The translations under genes and the position numbers were made by a program. This document shows positions 49,011-57,279 of a stretch of 64,000 bases of DNA, in pieces (position 1 is the stretch's first letter; each line of letters opens with the position of its first letter). Location: contig NC_015312.1 of NCBI RefSeq assembly GCF_000196675.2, forward strand, positions 372,001 to 436,000, read 5' to 3'. Source of the stretch: Pseudonocardia benzenivorans CB1190 (lineage in GTDB: Bacteria; Actinomycetota; Actinomycetes; Mycobacteriales; Pseudonocardiaceae). Under the pieces are notes generated by a model. It was not told where the DNA came from. It searched no databases and saw only the letters and a program-made list of their open reading frames with translations.

Positions 49011-49052
49011 CTCGACGGCGTTCGGTGAAGAATTCCGGTGTGCTGCGGGCGG

Positions 49053-49274
49053 CTATGTGTCGTCACTGCAGTGGATGTCGTGGTGAGTGGTCCGCCGGCA
49101 TCCGGTGGCGCTGCTGGTGTCGGGAACGAAGGTGGCATCGGGCTCGGGCCCGGTGTTGTCGCCGTTGCCCTCGTCGTCGAAGAGCTTGCGAATTGCCTGC
49201 TCGGCCGCCTCCATCTTGCCCTTGGGGATGACGAGCAGCTGCACTTCGCCCTCGGCCTGTTGTTCGGCTTCCAT
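49053..49274 (-). CDS. 73-aa peptide, candidate RiPP precursor
   Basis: First gene of the operon. Helical, charged leader-like half (EGEVQLLVIPKGKMEAAEQAIRKLFDDEG) and a C-terminal half rich in Thr, Ser, Asp, His and Cys (PEPDATFVPDTSSATG, then CRRTTHHDIHCSDDT): a leader/core layout. AAGGAG lies 6-7 nt before the ATG, and a good sigma-70 promoter is at 49324-49352. No PFxxR motif. The 64-aa frame starts 42 bp downstream. Ester or amide crosslinks by the ATP-grasp enzyme are an inference. Confidence 0.6.
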   Translation of the reverse strand: MEAEQQAEGEVQLLVIPKGKMEAAEQAIRKLFDDEGNGDNTGPEPDATFVPDTSSATGCRRTTHHDIHCSDDT

Positions 49275-49578
49275 GGCTGGCTCCTTGCGCTGTGCGGGCG
49301 AGAAACTGACCGAACGGGCACGAACGGTACTGACCGCGGTATTCCTTGTCGACGGTCGAACGTCCTTTTCTCGCGCTTCCTCGGACATACTGATCGGACG
49401 ATTTCGCCGCCGGCCCGCATTCGGCCTCGGGACGTCGCTCGTCGGCCACTCGGAGCCGCGGATGCCCACCGGCCGACGGTGCGGGCCCTACGCGGTGGAG
49501 CCGGGACGTAACGCACCGCGCCCGGCGGACGAGTTCGGACGTGCCGGTGATCACCGTCGCCACTCGGGGGGCGCATTC
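49275..49578. other. 304-bp divergent intergenic region
   Basis: Less GC-rich than its surroundings. It contains the minus-strand promoter for the peptide operon, two GAACGG repeats 10 bp apart (49312-49317, 49322-49327) flanked by CTGACCG (49306-49312 and 49330-49336), and the upstream region of the PhnD-like gene. No further gene was supported. Confidence 0.6.
49324..49352 (-). promoter_or_regulatory. sigma-70 promoter of the peptide-maturase operon
   Basis: On the minus strand TCGACA (49347-49352, one base from TTGACA) is followed after exactly 17 bp by TACCGT (49324-49329). Transcription would begin near 49317, giving a 5' leader of about 43 nt that contains one GAACGG copy. Confidence 0.6.
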
Positions 49579-50319
49579 ATGAGCGGGCCACTGACGTTCG
49601 TCCTCGACGCCAACCTGGGACTCACCGTCGCCGATGCGACGTGGGCCCGCTACCTGGCCGAGCACGGGATCATCGCCGAGCCGTCGACGGACCTCGCGGC
49701 GATCGACCGCATCCTCGGCCGGCACCGGGCCGACCTCGGGTACGTCCCCGCCGCCGACTACCACGGGTTCGCCGACGACCCCGCCTACCGCGGGCTGGCC
49801 GTCGCCACCTCGTCGCGGACCGGTGAGCCGACGCAGTCCGCGGTCCTCGTCGTGCGTGCCGACGACCCCGCCCGCCACGTCGACGACCTCTCCGGCGCGA
49901 CGCTCGGCTACGTCAACACGTCGTGCTCGTCGTCGTGGTACGCCCCGGCGCTGCTCGCCCGGCAACAGGATGCGTCCATCGAGGAGTACTTCCGGCCGGT
50001 CCTCGTTCCGCCGTGGCAGCCGCAGATCGACGCCGTCGTCGACGGCCGGACCCGCTGCACGTCGGTGCTCGAGGACGTGTGGACCGCGAACCCCGACAAC
50101 GCCGGGCGCACCCGGATCGTCGGTCGCGTCGACGGGCTGTGCCCGCCCGTCGTCATCGCACGCGACGACGTCGACGACGCGCTCGCCGGATCGGTGGTCG
50201 CCGAGCTGGTGGCATGGACGCCGCCCGCCGGGTCGATCTACGGTCCGTTCATCGGCTACGACGACGCCTACGTCGCCCCGTTCTTCGCGATGCTGGCGAC
50301 GTTGCGGCCAGGCACCTGA
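49579..50319 (+). CDS. PhnD/SsuA-like substrate-binding fold protein, cytoplasmic
   Basis: 246 aa with the periplasmic-binding type 2 layout: LTFVLDANLGLTVADATWARYLAEHG, DLGYVPAADYHGF, LSGATLGYVNTSCSSSWYAPALL, AVVDGRTRCTSVLEDVWTANP. Such folds bind phosphonates, sulfonates or similar anions for ABC importers, but here there is no signal peptide and no transporter gene nearby, so it may be an enzyme-like or sensing protein. First plus-strand gene opposite the peptide operon. Confidence 0.7.
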   Translation: MSGPLTFVLDANLGLTVADATWARYLAEHGIIAEPSTDLAAIDRILGRHRADLGYVPAADYHGFADDPAYRGLAVATSSRTGEPTQSAVLVVRADDPARHVDDLSGATLGYVNTSCSSSWYAPALLARQQDASIEEYFRPVLVPPWQPQIDAVVDGRTRCTSVLEDVWTANPDNAGRTRIVGRVDGLCPPVVIARDDVDDALAGSVVAELVAWTPPAGSIYGPFIGYDDAYVAPFFAMLATLRPGT

Positions 50320-50348
50320 CCCGCGACCGGCCCGACAAGGGGACTGCA

Positions 50349-51062
50349 GTGCAGACACGCACGGTGGGAACGACGATGCCGGTCCTCGAGATCATGCTCG
50401 GGCCGGGTGAGCGCGTGACGGCCGAGGGCGGCGAGGTGTCCTGGTACACCCCGGGCATGCAGCTGGAGACGTCGACACGGTTCGGTTCCGGCGGCCGCGG
50501 CGGGTTCATGAGTGGGCTGAAACGGGCGCTCGGCGGCGGTCAGCTCTTCCTGACCGAGTACACCGCGCCGACGGGCGGGATGGTCGCGTTCGCCGCGCGG
50601 ATGCCCGGGGTGATCCGGGAGCTGACGATCGACCCCGCCGACGAGTTCATGGTCCAGTCCGGCAGCTACATCGCGAGCACGACCGACGTCGAGGTCTCCG
50701 TGGCGTTGCAGAAGCGGTTGGGCGCCGGCATCTTCGGCGGCGCGGGCCTGGTCTTCCAGAAGCTGGCGGGCCACGGCAGGGCGTGGGTCGAGCTCTCGGG
50801 TGAGATCGTCGAGTACGACCTCGCGCAGGGGCAGTCGATGATCGTCCATCCCGGTCATCTCGCGCTGTTCACCGCGGGCATGGACCTGCAGTTCGCGACG
50901 GTGAAGGGCATCAAGAACAAGTTCTTCGGCGACGCGCTGATGATGGCCGAGATCCACGGGCCGGGGCACGTCTGGCTGCAGTCGATGACGGCCGCCAAGC
51001 TCGCCGCCGCCATCGAGCCCTACCTGCCGGACAAGTCCGGCGGCGGGAACGGCGACAACTGA
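50349..51062 (+). CDS. AIM24/TIGR00266 family protein
   Basis: 237-aa beta-rich protein: MLGPGERVTAEGGEVSWYTPGMQLET, GLKRALGGGQLFLTEYTAPTGG, FAARMPGVIRELTIDP, FVQSGSY-type MVQSGSYIAST, and the C-terminal HVWLQSMTAAKLA. The family has a double-stranded beta helix and no proven activity. GTG start 29 bp after the PhnD-like gene, so the two are likely co-transcribed. Its last 43 bp overlap the 3' end of the radical SAM gene on the other strand. Confidence 0.85.
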   Translation: MQTRTVGTTMPVLEIMLGPGERVTAEGGEVSWYTPGMQLETSTRFGSGGRGGFMSGLKRALGGGQLFLTEYTAPTGGMVAFAARMPGVIRELTIDPADEFMVQSGSYIASTTDVEVSVALQKRLGAGIFGGAGLVFQKLAGHGRAWVELSGEIVEYDLAQGQSMIVHPGHLALFTAGMDLQFATVKGIKNKFFGDALMMAEIHGPGHVWLQSMTAAKLAAAIEPYLPDKSGGGNGDN

Positions 51063-52615
51063 GTCGCCCGCGGCTCGATCGTCAGCGGGATCGTCGCGGC
51101 CTGCGGGGTGGGGGCCGGGGACAGGTCGGGCGTCCGGTCGGCGGGAGAGAGCAGCTCGGTGTAGCGGCCGAGCATGCGGTCACCGAGGTGGCGGTAGTAC
51201 TCCGGCAGGCTCGACGAGCGGCCCTCGTGGAACGCCAGGAACGCCGGATCGGACCGCAGCATCCCGAGGATGTGCCGGAAGCTCCGGACGTCGGCGCGGA
51301 ACCCCGCCGTGCGGGCCCGGTGGACGTACCGGATCGCGCGGTGCGTCGTGCCTGCCAGCCGTCGGCGCAGCATCTGCGGCGACGAGGCGTGCGAGTAGAG
51401 GTCGACGAGCTTCTCGTAGTAGGTGACCGGGTCGTAGTTCTTGATCGTCGTCACCAGGTACGGCGCGTAGTAGAAGCTGAACGGCATCTCGGTGAGGATC
51501 CGGCCGCTCGAGGTCAGGTCCCGGTGCAGGGGGGTGCCACCGAACGGCACCGGGATGTTGATCGTCGGGAACGCGAACGGCGCCAGGTCCATGAACCGCT
51601 TCGTCAGCTCGACGGGTTCGTCGCCCTGGTCGGTGTCGAGCCCGAACATGAAGTTCGCCTGCAGGTACGGCACGTTCTCCGCCAGTTCGGCGAAGTGCGC
51701 GGCGACCTTCTCGACCTTCTCCATCCCGGCCGTGCGCCCGACGCCGGCCTTGTTGGAGTAGTCGGTCCAGGACTCGACGCCCGGCGCCACCATGGCGCAG
51801 TTCGTCTCCCGCAGCCGCCGTGGCCGGTCGCCGCGCAGCACGGTCAGCGAGCTCTCGATGATGTAGGGCGGCCGCCCCGCGGCGGGCTGGGCCTCCAACG
51901 TCGCGAAGACCTCGTCGAACTTCACCGCGAAGTTCGGGTCGTGGAACACGACGAGCCGCCCCGGCAGGTGCGTCGAGAGATAGCGCAGGTCGGCGGCGAG
52001 CCGGTCGGCCGACAGCGGTCGGTAGGTGCTGTTCCAGTCGATGCAGAAGTCGCAGCGGTACGGGCAGCCCGTGCTCGCGAGCATCGGCACCGCCGACAGC
52101 ATCAGCGGCCTGCGGCCCAGGAAGAACGCCGACGCCCGGATCTCGGGCATCCGTTCCTCGACGGTCGGCACGTCGTCGAACGGCTGTTCCGACGTGACGA
52201 TCGAGCCCGGGTCGAACTGCCCGGCGATGATGTCGGCGATCAGCTCCGGATCGCATTCCCCGACGACCAGGTCGAAGAACCGGAGGCAGTCGACCGGGAA
52301 CGCCCTGGCGTGCGGGCCGCCGATGACCGTCCGGACCCCGGCCGCGCGGTAGATCTTCGCCAACGCGTACGCGAGATGGCTGACCTGCGTGTAGCAGGAG
52401 ACGAAGACGACGTCGAGGTCGTCGGGGAGCAACCGGTCCGGCCGGCCCACGCCGTAGTAGGTGGCGTAGTGCACGCTGTGGCCCATCCGCCTGCACCACA
52501 CCGAGATCGCCTGTGGGGTGATGCTCGCGTACTGCTTGGTGATCAGCACCTGGTAGCCGACGTCGACCGGCCGTCGGGCGGGCGGCCCCAGGACATCGAG
52601 AACCCCGACTCTCAT
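51020..52615 (-). CDS. Radical SAM enzyme with B12-binding-type N-terminal domain
   Basis: 531 aa. The N-terminal 170 residues show a cobalamin-binding-type Rossmann region (DVVFVSCYTQVSHLAYALAKIYRAAG, VIGGPHARAFP). The radical SAM core has the cluster motif CPYRCDFC (CxxxCxxC) in MLASTGCPYRCDFCIDW, then VFHDPNFAVKF and FMFGLDTDQGDE. The C-terminal 130 residues are basic and end in a Pro-rich tail. Relatives methylate or rearrange carbon centres, including in peptides. Its product is open. It ends in a 43-bp convergent overlap with the AIM24-like gene. ATG at 52615. Confidence 0.85.
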   Translation of the reverse strand: MRVGVLDVLGPPARRPVDVGYQVLITKQYASITPQAISVWCRRMGHSVHYATYYGVGRPDRLLPDDLDVVFVSCYTQVSHLAYALAKIYRAAGVRTVIGGPHARAFPVDCLRFFDLVVGECDPELIADIIAGQFDPGSIVTSEQPFDDVPTVEERMPEIRASAFFLGRRPLMLSAVPMLASTGCPYRCDFCIDWNSTYRPLSADRLAADLRYLSTHLPGRLVVFHDPNFAVKFDEVFATLEAQPAAGRPPYIIESSLTVLRGDRPRRLRETNCAMVAPGVESWTDYSNKAGVGRTAGMEKVEKVAAHFAELAENVPYLQANFMFGLDTDQGDEPVELTKRFMDLAPFAFPTINIPVPFGGTPLHRDLTSSGRILTEMPFSFYYAPYLVTTIKNYDPVTYYEKLVDLYSHASSPQMLRRRLAGTTHRAIRYVHRARTAGFRADVRSFRHILGMLRSDPAFLAFHEGRSSSLPEYYRHLGDRMLGRYTELLSPADRTPDLSPAPTPQAATIPLTIEPRATQLSPFPPPDLSGR

Positions 52616-52669
52616 GTCGACCCCCTGGCCGGCTTGCGCGTCGGAGGCAACGACGCTCGCGGAACAGCC

Positions 52670-52688
52670 GGGCGCCGCAGCGGCGCCC
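52670..52688. terminator. short hairpin upstream of the radical SAM gene
   Basis: GGGCGCCG and CGGCGCCC pair perfectly (8 bp) around a CAG loop in the 133-bp gap between the DJ-1-like and radical SAM genes; may end the upstream transcript. Confidence 0.4.
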
Positions 52689-52748
52689 TGAGCCCGACCG
52701 TACGGCGTCGCGGCGCAGCCCGGCCAGGGCCGAACGCCCGGCCCCGGC

Positions 52749-53387
52749 TCAGGAGCGGACGGTGCGGTACTCCGCGAGCCGCGCCCGGACCTCGTCGGAG
52801 ACCTTGCTCGGGTGCCCGGCGTCGAACGGGGGCTGCGGGTCGTACTCGATGAACACCTGCGCGGCCTGCGCCGCGACGTCGTCGACCAGCAGCTCGAGCA
52901 GGCGCAGCGCCATGTCGATGCCCGCCGACACCCCCGCGGCCGTCACGATCCGCTCGGGCAGGTGCTCGACGACGCGCTGGGTCACGGGCGTCGCGCCGAA
53001 CCGGGCCAGCACGTCGAACGCCCCCCAATGGGTGGTGGCGGTCAGCCCGTCGAGCAGGCCGGCCGCGCCGAGGACGAGCGCGCCGCTGCAGACCGACGTC
53101 GTGAAGCGGGTGCCGGGATGGGCTGCGCGCACCCAGTCGACGAGCGGCCCGCCCGCGAGCAGCGCCCGGCTGCCGATCCCGCCCGGGACGACCACCACGT
53201 CGGGCGACGGGATGTCGGCGAAGGTGGCGTCGACGCTCAGGCCGAGCATCCCGTTCTCGGTGCGGACCTCGCCGCGACGTTCGCCGACGAAGACGACGTC
53301 GATGTCGGGGACGCGCTGCAGGACCTCGTAGGGGCCGATGGCGTCGAGCGCGGTCATGCGGGGGAAGAGCGGGACGGCGACCTGCAT
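52749..53387 (-). CDS. DJ-1/PfpI family protein (isonitrile hydratase-like)
   Basis: 212-aa class I glutamine-amidotransferase-like fold. Nucleophile elbow TSVCSGA with C100; E21 in GPYEVL is the partner acid. VTAAGVSAGIDMALRLL and the closing AQAAQVFIEYDPQPPFDAG match the isonitrile hydratase/GlxA branch. Encoded 13 bp downstream of an AraC/GlxA-type regulator gene, probably one operon. Confidence 0.85.
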   Translation of the reverse strand: MQVAVPLFPRMTALDAIGPYEVLQRVPDIDVVFVGERRGEVRTENGMLGLSVDATFADIPSPDVVVVPGGIGSRALLAGGPLVDWVRAAHPGTRFTTSVCSGALVLGAAGLLDGLTATTHWGAFDVLARFGATPVTQRVVEHLPERIVTAAGVSAGIDMALRLLELLVDDVAAQAAQVFIEYDPQPPFDAGHPSKVSDEVRARLAEYRTVRS

Positions 53388-53400
53388 GGTGGGACCTTGC

Positions 53401-54375
53401 TCAGTGGACGGTGGTGAAGCGTCGTCGGTAGTGGTCGGGGGCGACGCCGACGCGCCGCAGGAACGCCTTGCGCATCGACTCGGCCGAACCGAAGCCCGCG
53501 CGTGCGGCGACGGCCGCGACCGGCGCGGACCCCGTCTCCAGGAAGCCGCGCGCGGCCTCGACGCGGACCTGCTCGACGTAGCCGCCCGGTGGGCTGCCGA
53601 GCTCTCGGGTGAACTCGCGGCTGAAGTGCCGCTCGCTCATCCCGACGCGGCGGGCGAGGGTGGGCACACGCAGGTCGGCGGTCGGGTCGCCGTGGATGAG
53701 GTCCTGGGCGGCGCGGATGGTCGGACGACCCGCGGGCGCCGTCCACACCGGGCCGGCGAACTGGCTCTGCCCGCCCGGCCTGCGCAGGAACACGACCATC
53801 TCGCGGGCCACAGCCTGCGCGACGTCCGGGCCGTGGTCGGCCTCGACGACGGCCAGCGCGAGGTCGATGCCGGCCGTCACGCCCGCGGATGTCCACACCC
53901 GGCCGCTGCGGAGGTGGATGGCGTCGGCGTGGACCTCGACCGCAGGGTCGACCGCGGCCAGGGCACGGGCGTACCGCCAGTGCGTCGTGACGGTGTGTCC
54001 GGCCAGCAGGCCGGCCCTGGCCAGCAGGAACGCTCCCGTGCACACCGAGAGCACGCGCTCGGCGCGCGGCGCCGCGGCGCGGATCCACGTGACGAGCGCG
54101 TCGTCGGCGGGCGTCGTCCGCGCGCCGCGACCTCCCGGGACCAGCAGCGTGTCGACCCGGCCGGGAGCCGGAAGCTGCTCGTCGGCCAGCAGGCGCATGC
54201 CGCTCTCGGCGCGGACCGGTGCGCCGTCGGCCCCGACGAGCACGACCCGGTAGCCGGGCGCCCGGTCACGGACCCGCAGCCACTCGGTCGCGCCCATGAA
54301 GACCTCGTAGGGGCCCGTGACGTCGAGCGGCTGGATGCCGTCGAAGAGCGGGACGACGATCCGGTGGGCGGGCAC
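53401..54375 (-). CDS. GlxA family transcriptional regulator (DJ-1 domain plus AraC HTH)
   Basis: 324 aa: DJ-1-like domain (about 1-175, GPYEVFMGAT, C112 in SVCTGAFLL, SAGVTAGIDLAL) and a C-terminal AraC HTH (about 225-324, LIHGDPTADLRVPTLARRVGMSERHFSREFTRELGSPPGGYVEQVRVEAARGFLETG). Likely controls itself and the DJ-1 enzyme 13 bp downstream. GTG start 54375. Confidence 0.87.
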   Translation of the reverse strand: MPAHRIVVPLFDGIQPLDVTGPYEVFMGATEWLRVRDRAPGYRVVLVGADGAPVRAESGMRLLADEQLPAPGRVDTLLVPGGRGARTTPADDALVTWIRAAAPRAERVLSVCTGAFLLARAGLLAGHTVTTHWRYARALAAVDPAVEVHADAIHLRSGRVWTSAGVTAGIDLALAVVEADHGPDVAQAVAREMVVFLRRPGGQSQFAGPVWTAPAGRPTIRAAQDLIHGDPTADLRVPTLARRVGMSERHFSREFTRELGSPPGGYVEQVRVEAARGFLETGSAPVAAVAARAGFGSAESMRKAFLRRVGVAPDHYRRRFTTVH

Positions 54376-54502
54376 GTCCCCACGGTCGCCCGCCGCGGTT
54401 CGTGGCGTCAACGACCGGTACCCCACTGATCACGCCATGCCGCACCCGGCGGTCCCGGCCGGGACCGGCCGAAATTCGCTGGGGTGGCCGGGCGGGTCCC
54501 GC

Positions 54503-54508
54503 TAGCGT
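54503..54508 (+). promoter_or_regulatory. -10 box (TAGCGT) of the carboxylesterase gene
   Basis: TAGCGT ends 8 nt before the GTG at 54517; no Shine-Dalgarno. Confidence 0.45.
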
Positions 54509-54516
54509 CGCGACGC

Positions 54517-55914
54517 GTGATCGAGGTCCGGACGACCGGCGGACGGCTGCGTGGCCCCGTCGGGTCGGCGGTGGCGGTGTTCCGCGGGATCCCGTTCGCG
54601 GCACCGCCCGTCGGCGATCTGCGCCTGGCGGCCCCCGCACCACCCGCGGCCTGGGACGGGATACGCGACGCGGTGCGGTTCGGTCCGTCGCCGCCGCAGG
54701 CCGGGGCCTTCGGGATGCAGGAGCTGACCGGCGGCGAGGACTGGCTCACGCTCAACGTCTTCTCGCCCGACCCCGGCCGCGACGCGGGCCTGCCCGTCAT
54801 GGTGTGGATCCACGGTGGCGGCTACGCGATCGGCACGTCCGGTCTGCCCGAGTACGACGGCACCCGGCTGGCCCGCGACGGCGTCGTGCTCGTGACGTTC
54901 AACCACCGCGTCGGGCTCGAGGGGTTCGGTCAGGTCGACGGGGCGCCGGCCAACCGCGGCCTGCTCGACCAGGTCGCCGCGCTGGAATGGGTGCAGGACA
55001 ACATCCGCGGGTTCGGTGGTGACCCGGGGCGGGTCACCGTCTTCGGGCAGTCGGCGGGCGGCGGATCGGTCGCGGCGCTGCTGGCGATGCCGCGGGCGGC
55101 GGGTCTGTTCCGACGAGCGATCGTGCAGAGCATGCCCGGGACCTTCTTCACCCCGGAGCTCGCGCGCGACATGGCCGGAGCCTGCGCCGCCGAGCTCGGC
55201 ATGGAGGCGACGGTCGCCGACCTGACGACGGTGGACCCCGAGCTGTTCGCGGCGGCGGGCGATGCGGTGACCGCCGACATCGGCACCCGCGTCGACAGGT
55301 GGGGCGCGGCCGCGCACCGGTCGATCCTCTACGCGCCGGTCGTCGACGGCGAGGTCCTGCCCACCACGCCGTGGGAGGCACGGCACGACGTCGCCCTCCT
55401 CGTCGGCCACACCCGTGACGAGCACCGCCTGTTCACCGCGCTCGACCCGCCGTCGCCGGAGCAGGCCGCCGCCGCGGCGGACGTGTTCGCGCCCCTGCCC
55501 TACCCGGCGGTCGACGACCCCGTCGCGCTCCACGAGTGGGTCCTCGGCGACTGGCTCTTCCGGATGCCGTCGCTGCACCTGGGCTCGGGCAACCCCGGCA
55601 CCTACTTCTACGAGCTGACGCTGGACGGAGTGCTGGGCGCCTGCCACGGTCTCGACGTGCCGCTCGTCTTCGGCAACCTGACGAGCGGGCAGCCGGCCGC
55701 GCTGGTCGGCGACGTCGCGGCCGCCGAGGCCGTGTCGGTCCGGATGCGGGCCGCCTGGATCGCGTTCGCGACGACCGGCGACCCGGGCTGGCCCACCTTC
55801 GACGACGGACTCGTCCAGTTGTTCGACGTCGAACCTGCCGTCGTGCCGTACCCGGAGACGGAGTCGCAGCGGATCTGGCGCGACCACACGTTCGCGCCGC
55901 TCCCGTTGTGCTGA
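54517..55914 (+). CDS. Carboxylesterase, type B
   Basis: 465-aa alpha/beta hydrolase of the cholinesterase-like family. FRGIPFAAPPVGDLR near the start, VMVWIHGGGYAIGT (oxyanion hole), LEWVQDNIRGFGGDPGRVTVFGQSAGGGSV with nucleophile S179, and GHTRDEHRLF and DVPLVFGN (His region reads CHGLDVP). No signal peptide, so intracellular. Single gene, divergent from the GlxA-type regulator gene, which might also act on it. Confidence 0.87.
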   Translation: MIEVRTTGGRLRGPVGSAVAVFRGIPFAAPPVGDLRLAAPAPPAAWDGIRDAVRFGPSPPQAGAFGMQELTGGEDWLTLNVFSPDPGRDAGLPVMVWIHGGGYAIGTSGLPEYDGTRLARDGVVLVTFNHRVGLEGFGQVDGAPANRGLLDQVAALEWVQDNIRGFGGDPGRVTVFGQSAGGGSVAALLAMPRAAGLFRRAIVQSMPGTFFTPELARDMAGACAAELGMEATVADLTTVDPELFAAAGDAVTADIGTRVDRWGAAAHRSILYAPVVDGEVLPTTPWEARHDVALLVGHTRDEHRLFTALDPPSPEQAAAAADVFAPLPYPAVDDPVALHEWVLGDWLFRMPSLHLGSGNPGTYFYELTLDGVLGACHGLDVPLVFGNLTSGQPAALVGDVAAAEAVSVRMRAAWIAFATTGDPGWPTFDDGLVQLFDVEPAVVPYPETESQRIWRDHTFAPLPLC

Positions 55915-55990
55915 CCGGCGCGGGTCGCGGCGGCGGGCCCGAGGATCCCCCGAGGGGAGACCAAGGACCCTACGTCGCCGTGGGTCCGCG

Positions 55991-56038
55991 GAGGACCGTC
56001 GAGCCTCGTCAAGGTTCGTCGAGGGTCCTCGAGGCTCG
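55991..56038 (+). promoter_or_regulatory. mutually exclusive hairpins upstream of the gene at 56058
   Basis: GAGGACC (55991-55997) can pair with GGTCCTC (56024-56030), or CGAGCCTCG (56000-56008) with CGAGGCTCG (56030-56038). The two pairings cannot form together. They end 20 nt before the GTG start and could affect its GGAGGGAG ribosome site. Confidence 0.4.
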
Positions 56039-56057
56039 CCGGGGAGGGAGACCCACA

Positions 56058-56681
56058 GTGACCACGACCACGTCCACATCGACCACCGAGATGCTCATCG
56101 ACCGGTACCTGCCGAGCTTCGACTGGACGATCGTCGAGCACACCGTCGTCGAGGCCGACCGCGCCGCGACCTGGGAGGCGCTGTGCGCGCTGGACCTCGC
56201 GCAGGTGCACTCGCCGCTCATGGACGCGGCGATGGCCGTGCGGGGGCTGCCCGACCGGTTCGGTCGGCTCCGCGGGCGCCCGGCCGCCGCCCCACCGCCG
56301 GTGCACCTGCCCCTGCGCGGCGGGCCGTCGCTGCCGGGGTGGCTGTTCCTCGGCGAGATCGCCGAACGCGAGATCGTGCTGGGCGCCGTCGGCAGGTTCT
56401 GGCAGCCGCAGATCGAGTGGTACGACGTCTCCGGGATGACCCCGGAGGCGTTCGCGGCCTTCGCGGAGCCGAACTGGGGCAGGATCGCCGCGAACTTCTC
56501 GCTCCGGTCCTACGGAACCTCGCGCTCGCTCGTCTCGTACGAGGCCCGCACCTCGGTCGGCGACCCGGACAGCGCGCACCGGTTCGCCCGGTACTGGACG
56601 CTCGTGCGCCCGTTCGTCGGCCACATCATGCGCGCCGCCCTCGCCACCATCGCCACGGATGCCGCGCGCCGCGCATCGTGA
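56058..56681 (+). CDS. Hypothetical protein, SRPBCC-like
   Basis: 207-aa cytoplasmic protein. WTIVEHTVVEADRAATWEALCALDLAQVHSPLMDAAMAVRGLPDRF, GWLFLGEIAEREIVLGAVGRFWQP and ARTSVGDPDSAHRFARYWTLVRPF resemble START/SRPBCC-like lipid- or ligand-binding folds seen in actinomycetes. Function unknown. GGAGGGAG precedes the GTG. Its stop overlaps the next gene by 4 bp (GTGA). Confidence 0.65.
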   Translation: MTTTTSTSTTEMLIDRYLPSFDWTIVEHTVVEADRAATWEALCALDLAQVHSPLMDAAMAVRGLPDRFGRLRGRPAAAPPPVHLPLRGGPSLPGWLFLGEIAEREIVLGAVGRFWQPQIEWYDVSGMTPEAFAAFAEPNWGRIAANFSLRSYGTSRSLVSYEARTSVGDPDSAHRFARYWTLVRPFVGHIMRAALATIATDAARRAS

Positions 56682-57085
56682 CCGTTGGGGGTCCGTCGCG
56701 GCGGCCACCCCGGGCGTTCCGGCGCCGGGTGGCGGCCGCGGGGCTCCCGGGCGCGCCGGCCCGTGCGGAACCGGTGACCGACGCCGACCTGGCCGGACTG
56801 CCCGCGGCCGCGGTCCGCCACCTCACGACGATGGGTGTCGTCGGGCGGCCGCGACCCTGGTCGCTGCGGGCGCACTTCACCGGCCGGCTGCGGCGCCGCC
56901 CGGACCAGCCGTGGATGGCGGTCGATGCCTGGCAGTACAACTCCGCTCGAGGTGGCGCGGCTGTTCCGCATGCGGCTCACGGTCGCTCGGGTACTGCCGC
57001 GGTCTGGCACCTGCCCGACGGCGACTTCCGCTACGCGGAGCCGACGCCGGCCGACCTCGCTCTGGAGGTCGCTCCCGGCCGCTGA
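56678..57085 (+). pseudogene. Decayed DUF6544-type gene
   Basis: The frame begins as a DUF6544-like protein (VTDADLAGLPAAAVRHLTTMGVVGRPRPWSLRAHFTGRLRRRPDQPWMAVDAWQYNS), then loses similarity. The continuation LEVARLFRMRLTVARVLP lies in another frame at about 56945-57000, and the family end AVWHLPDGDFRYAEPTPADLALEVAPGR returns in the first frame with most of the central domain missing. This suggests a small indel plus an internal deletion. Its GTG overlaps the stop of the upstream gene. A short chimeric protein could still be made. Confidence 0.6.
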
Positions 57086-57120
57086 CGCCCCACGTCGGAC
57101 ACACCCGACCCACGACGAAC

Positions 57121-57160
57121 GGCCAGGTCCGCGAGCATCCTACGATGCTCTGACCTGGCC
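57121..57160. terminator. bidirectional hairpin
   Basis: GGCCAGGTC/GACCTGGCC (9 bp) with an inner GAGCATC/GATGCTC (7 bp) form a long two-part stem between the decayed gene and tRNA-Pro, 10 nt past the tRNA 3' end. Confidence 0.7.
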
Positions 57161-57169
57161 GTTTGCGAA

Positions 57170-57244
<75 letters not shown>

Positions 57245-57279
57245 AGTGCCCGCCGCTGTCTCGCGAGCCGTCGTGAACT

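Noticed and set aside
53354..54088. Alternative minus-strand frame in the GlxA regulator gene
   Set aside because: The overlapping frame has intact DJ-1 and AraC domains; this one has none.
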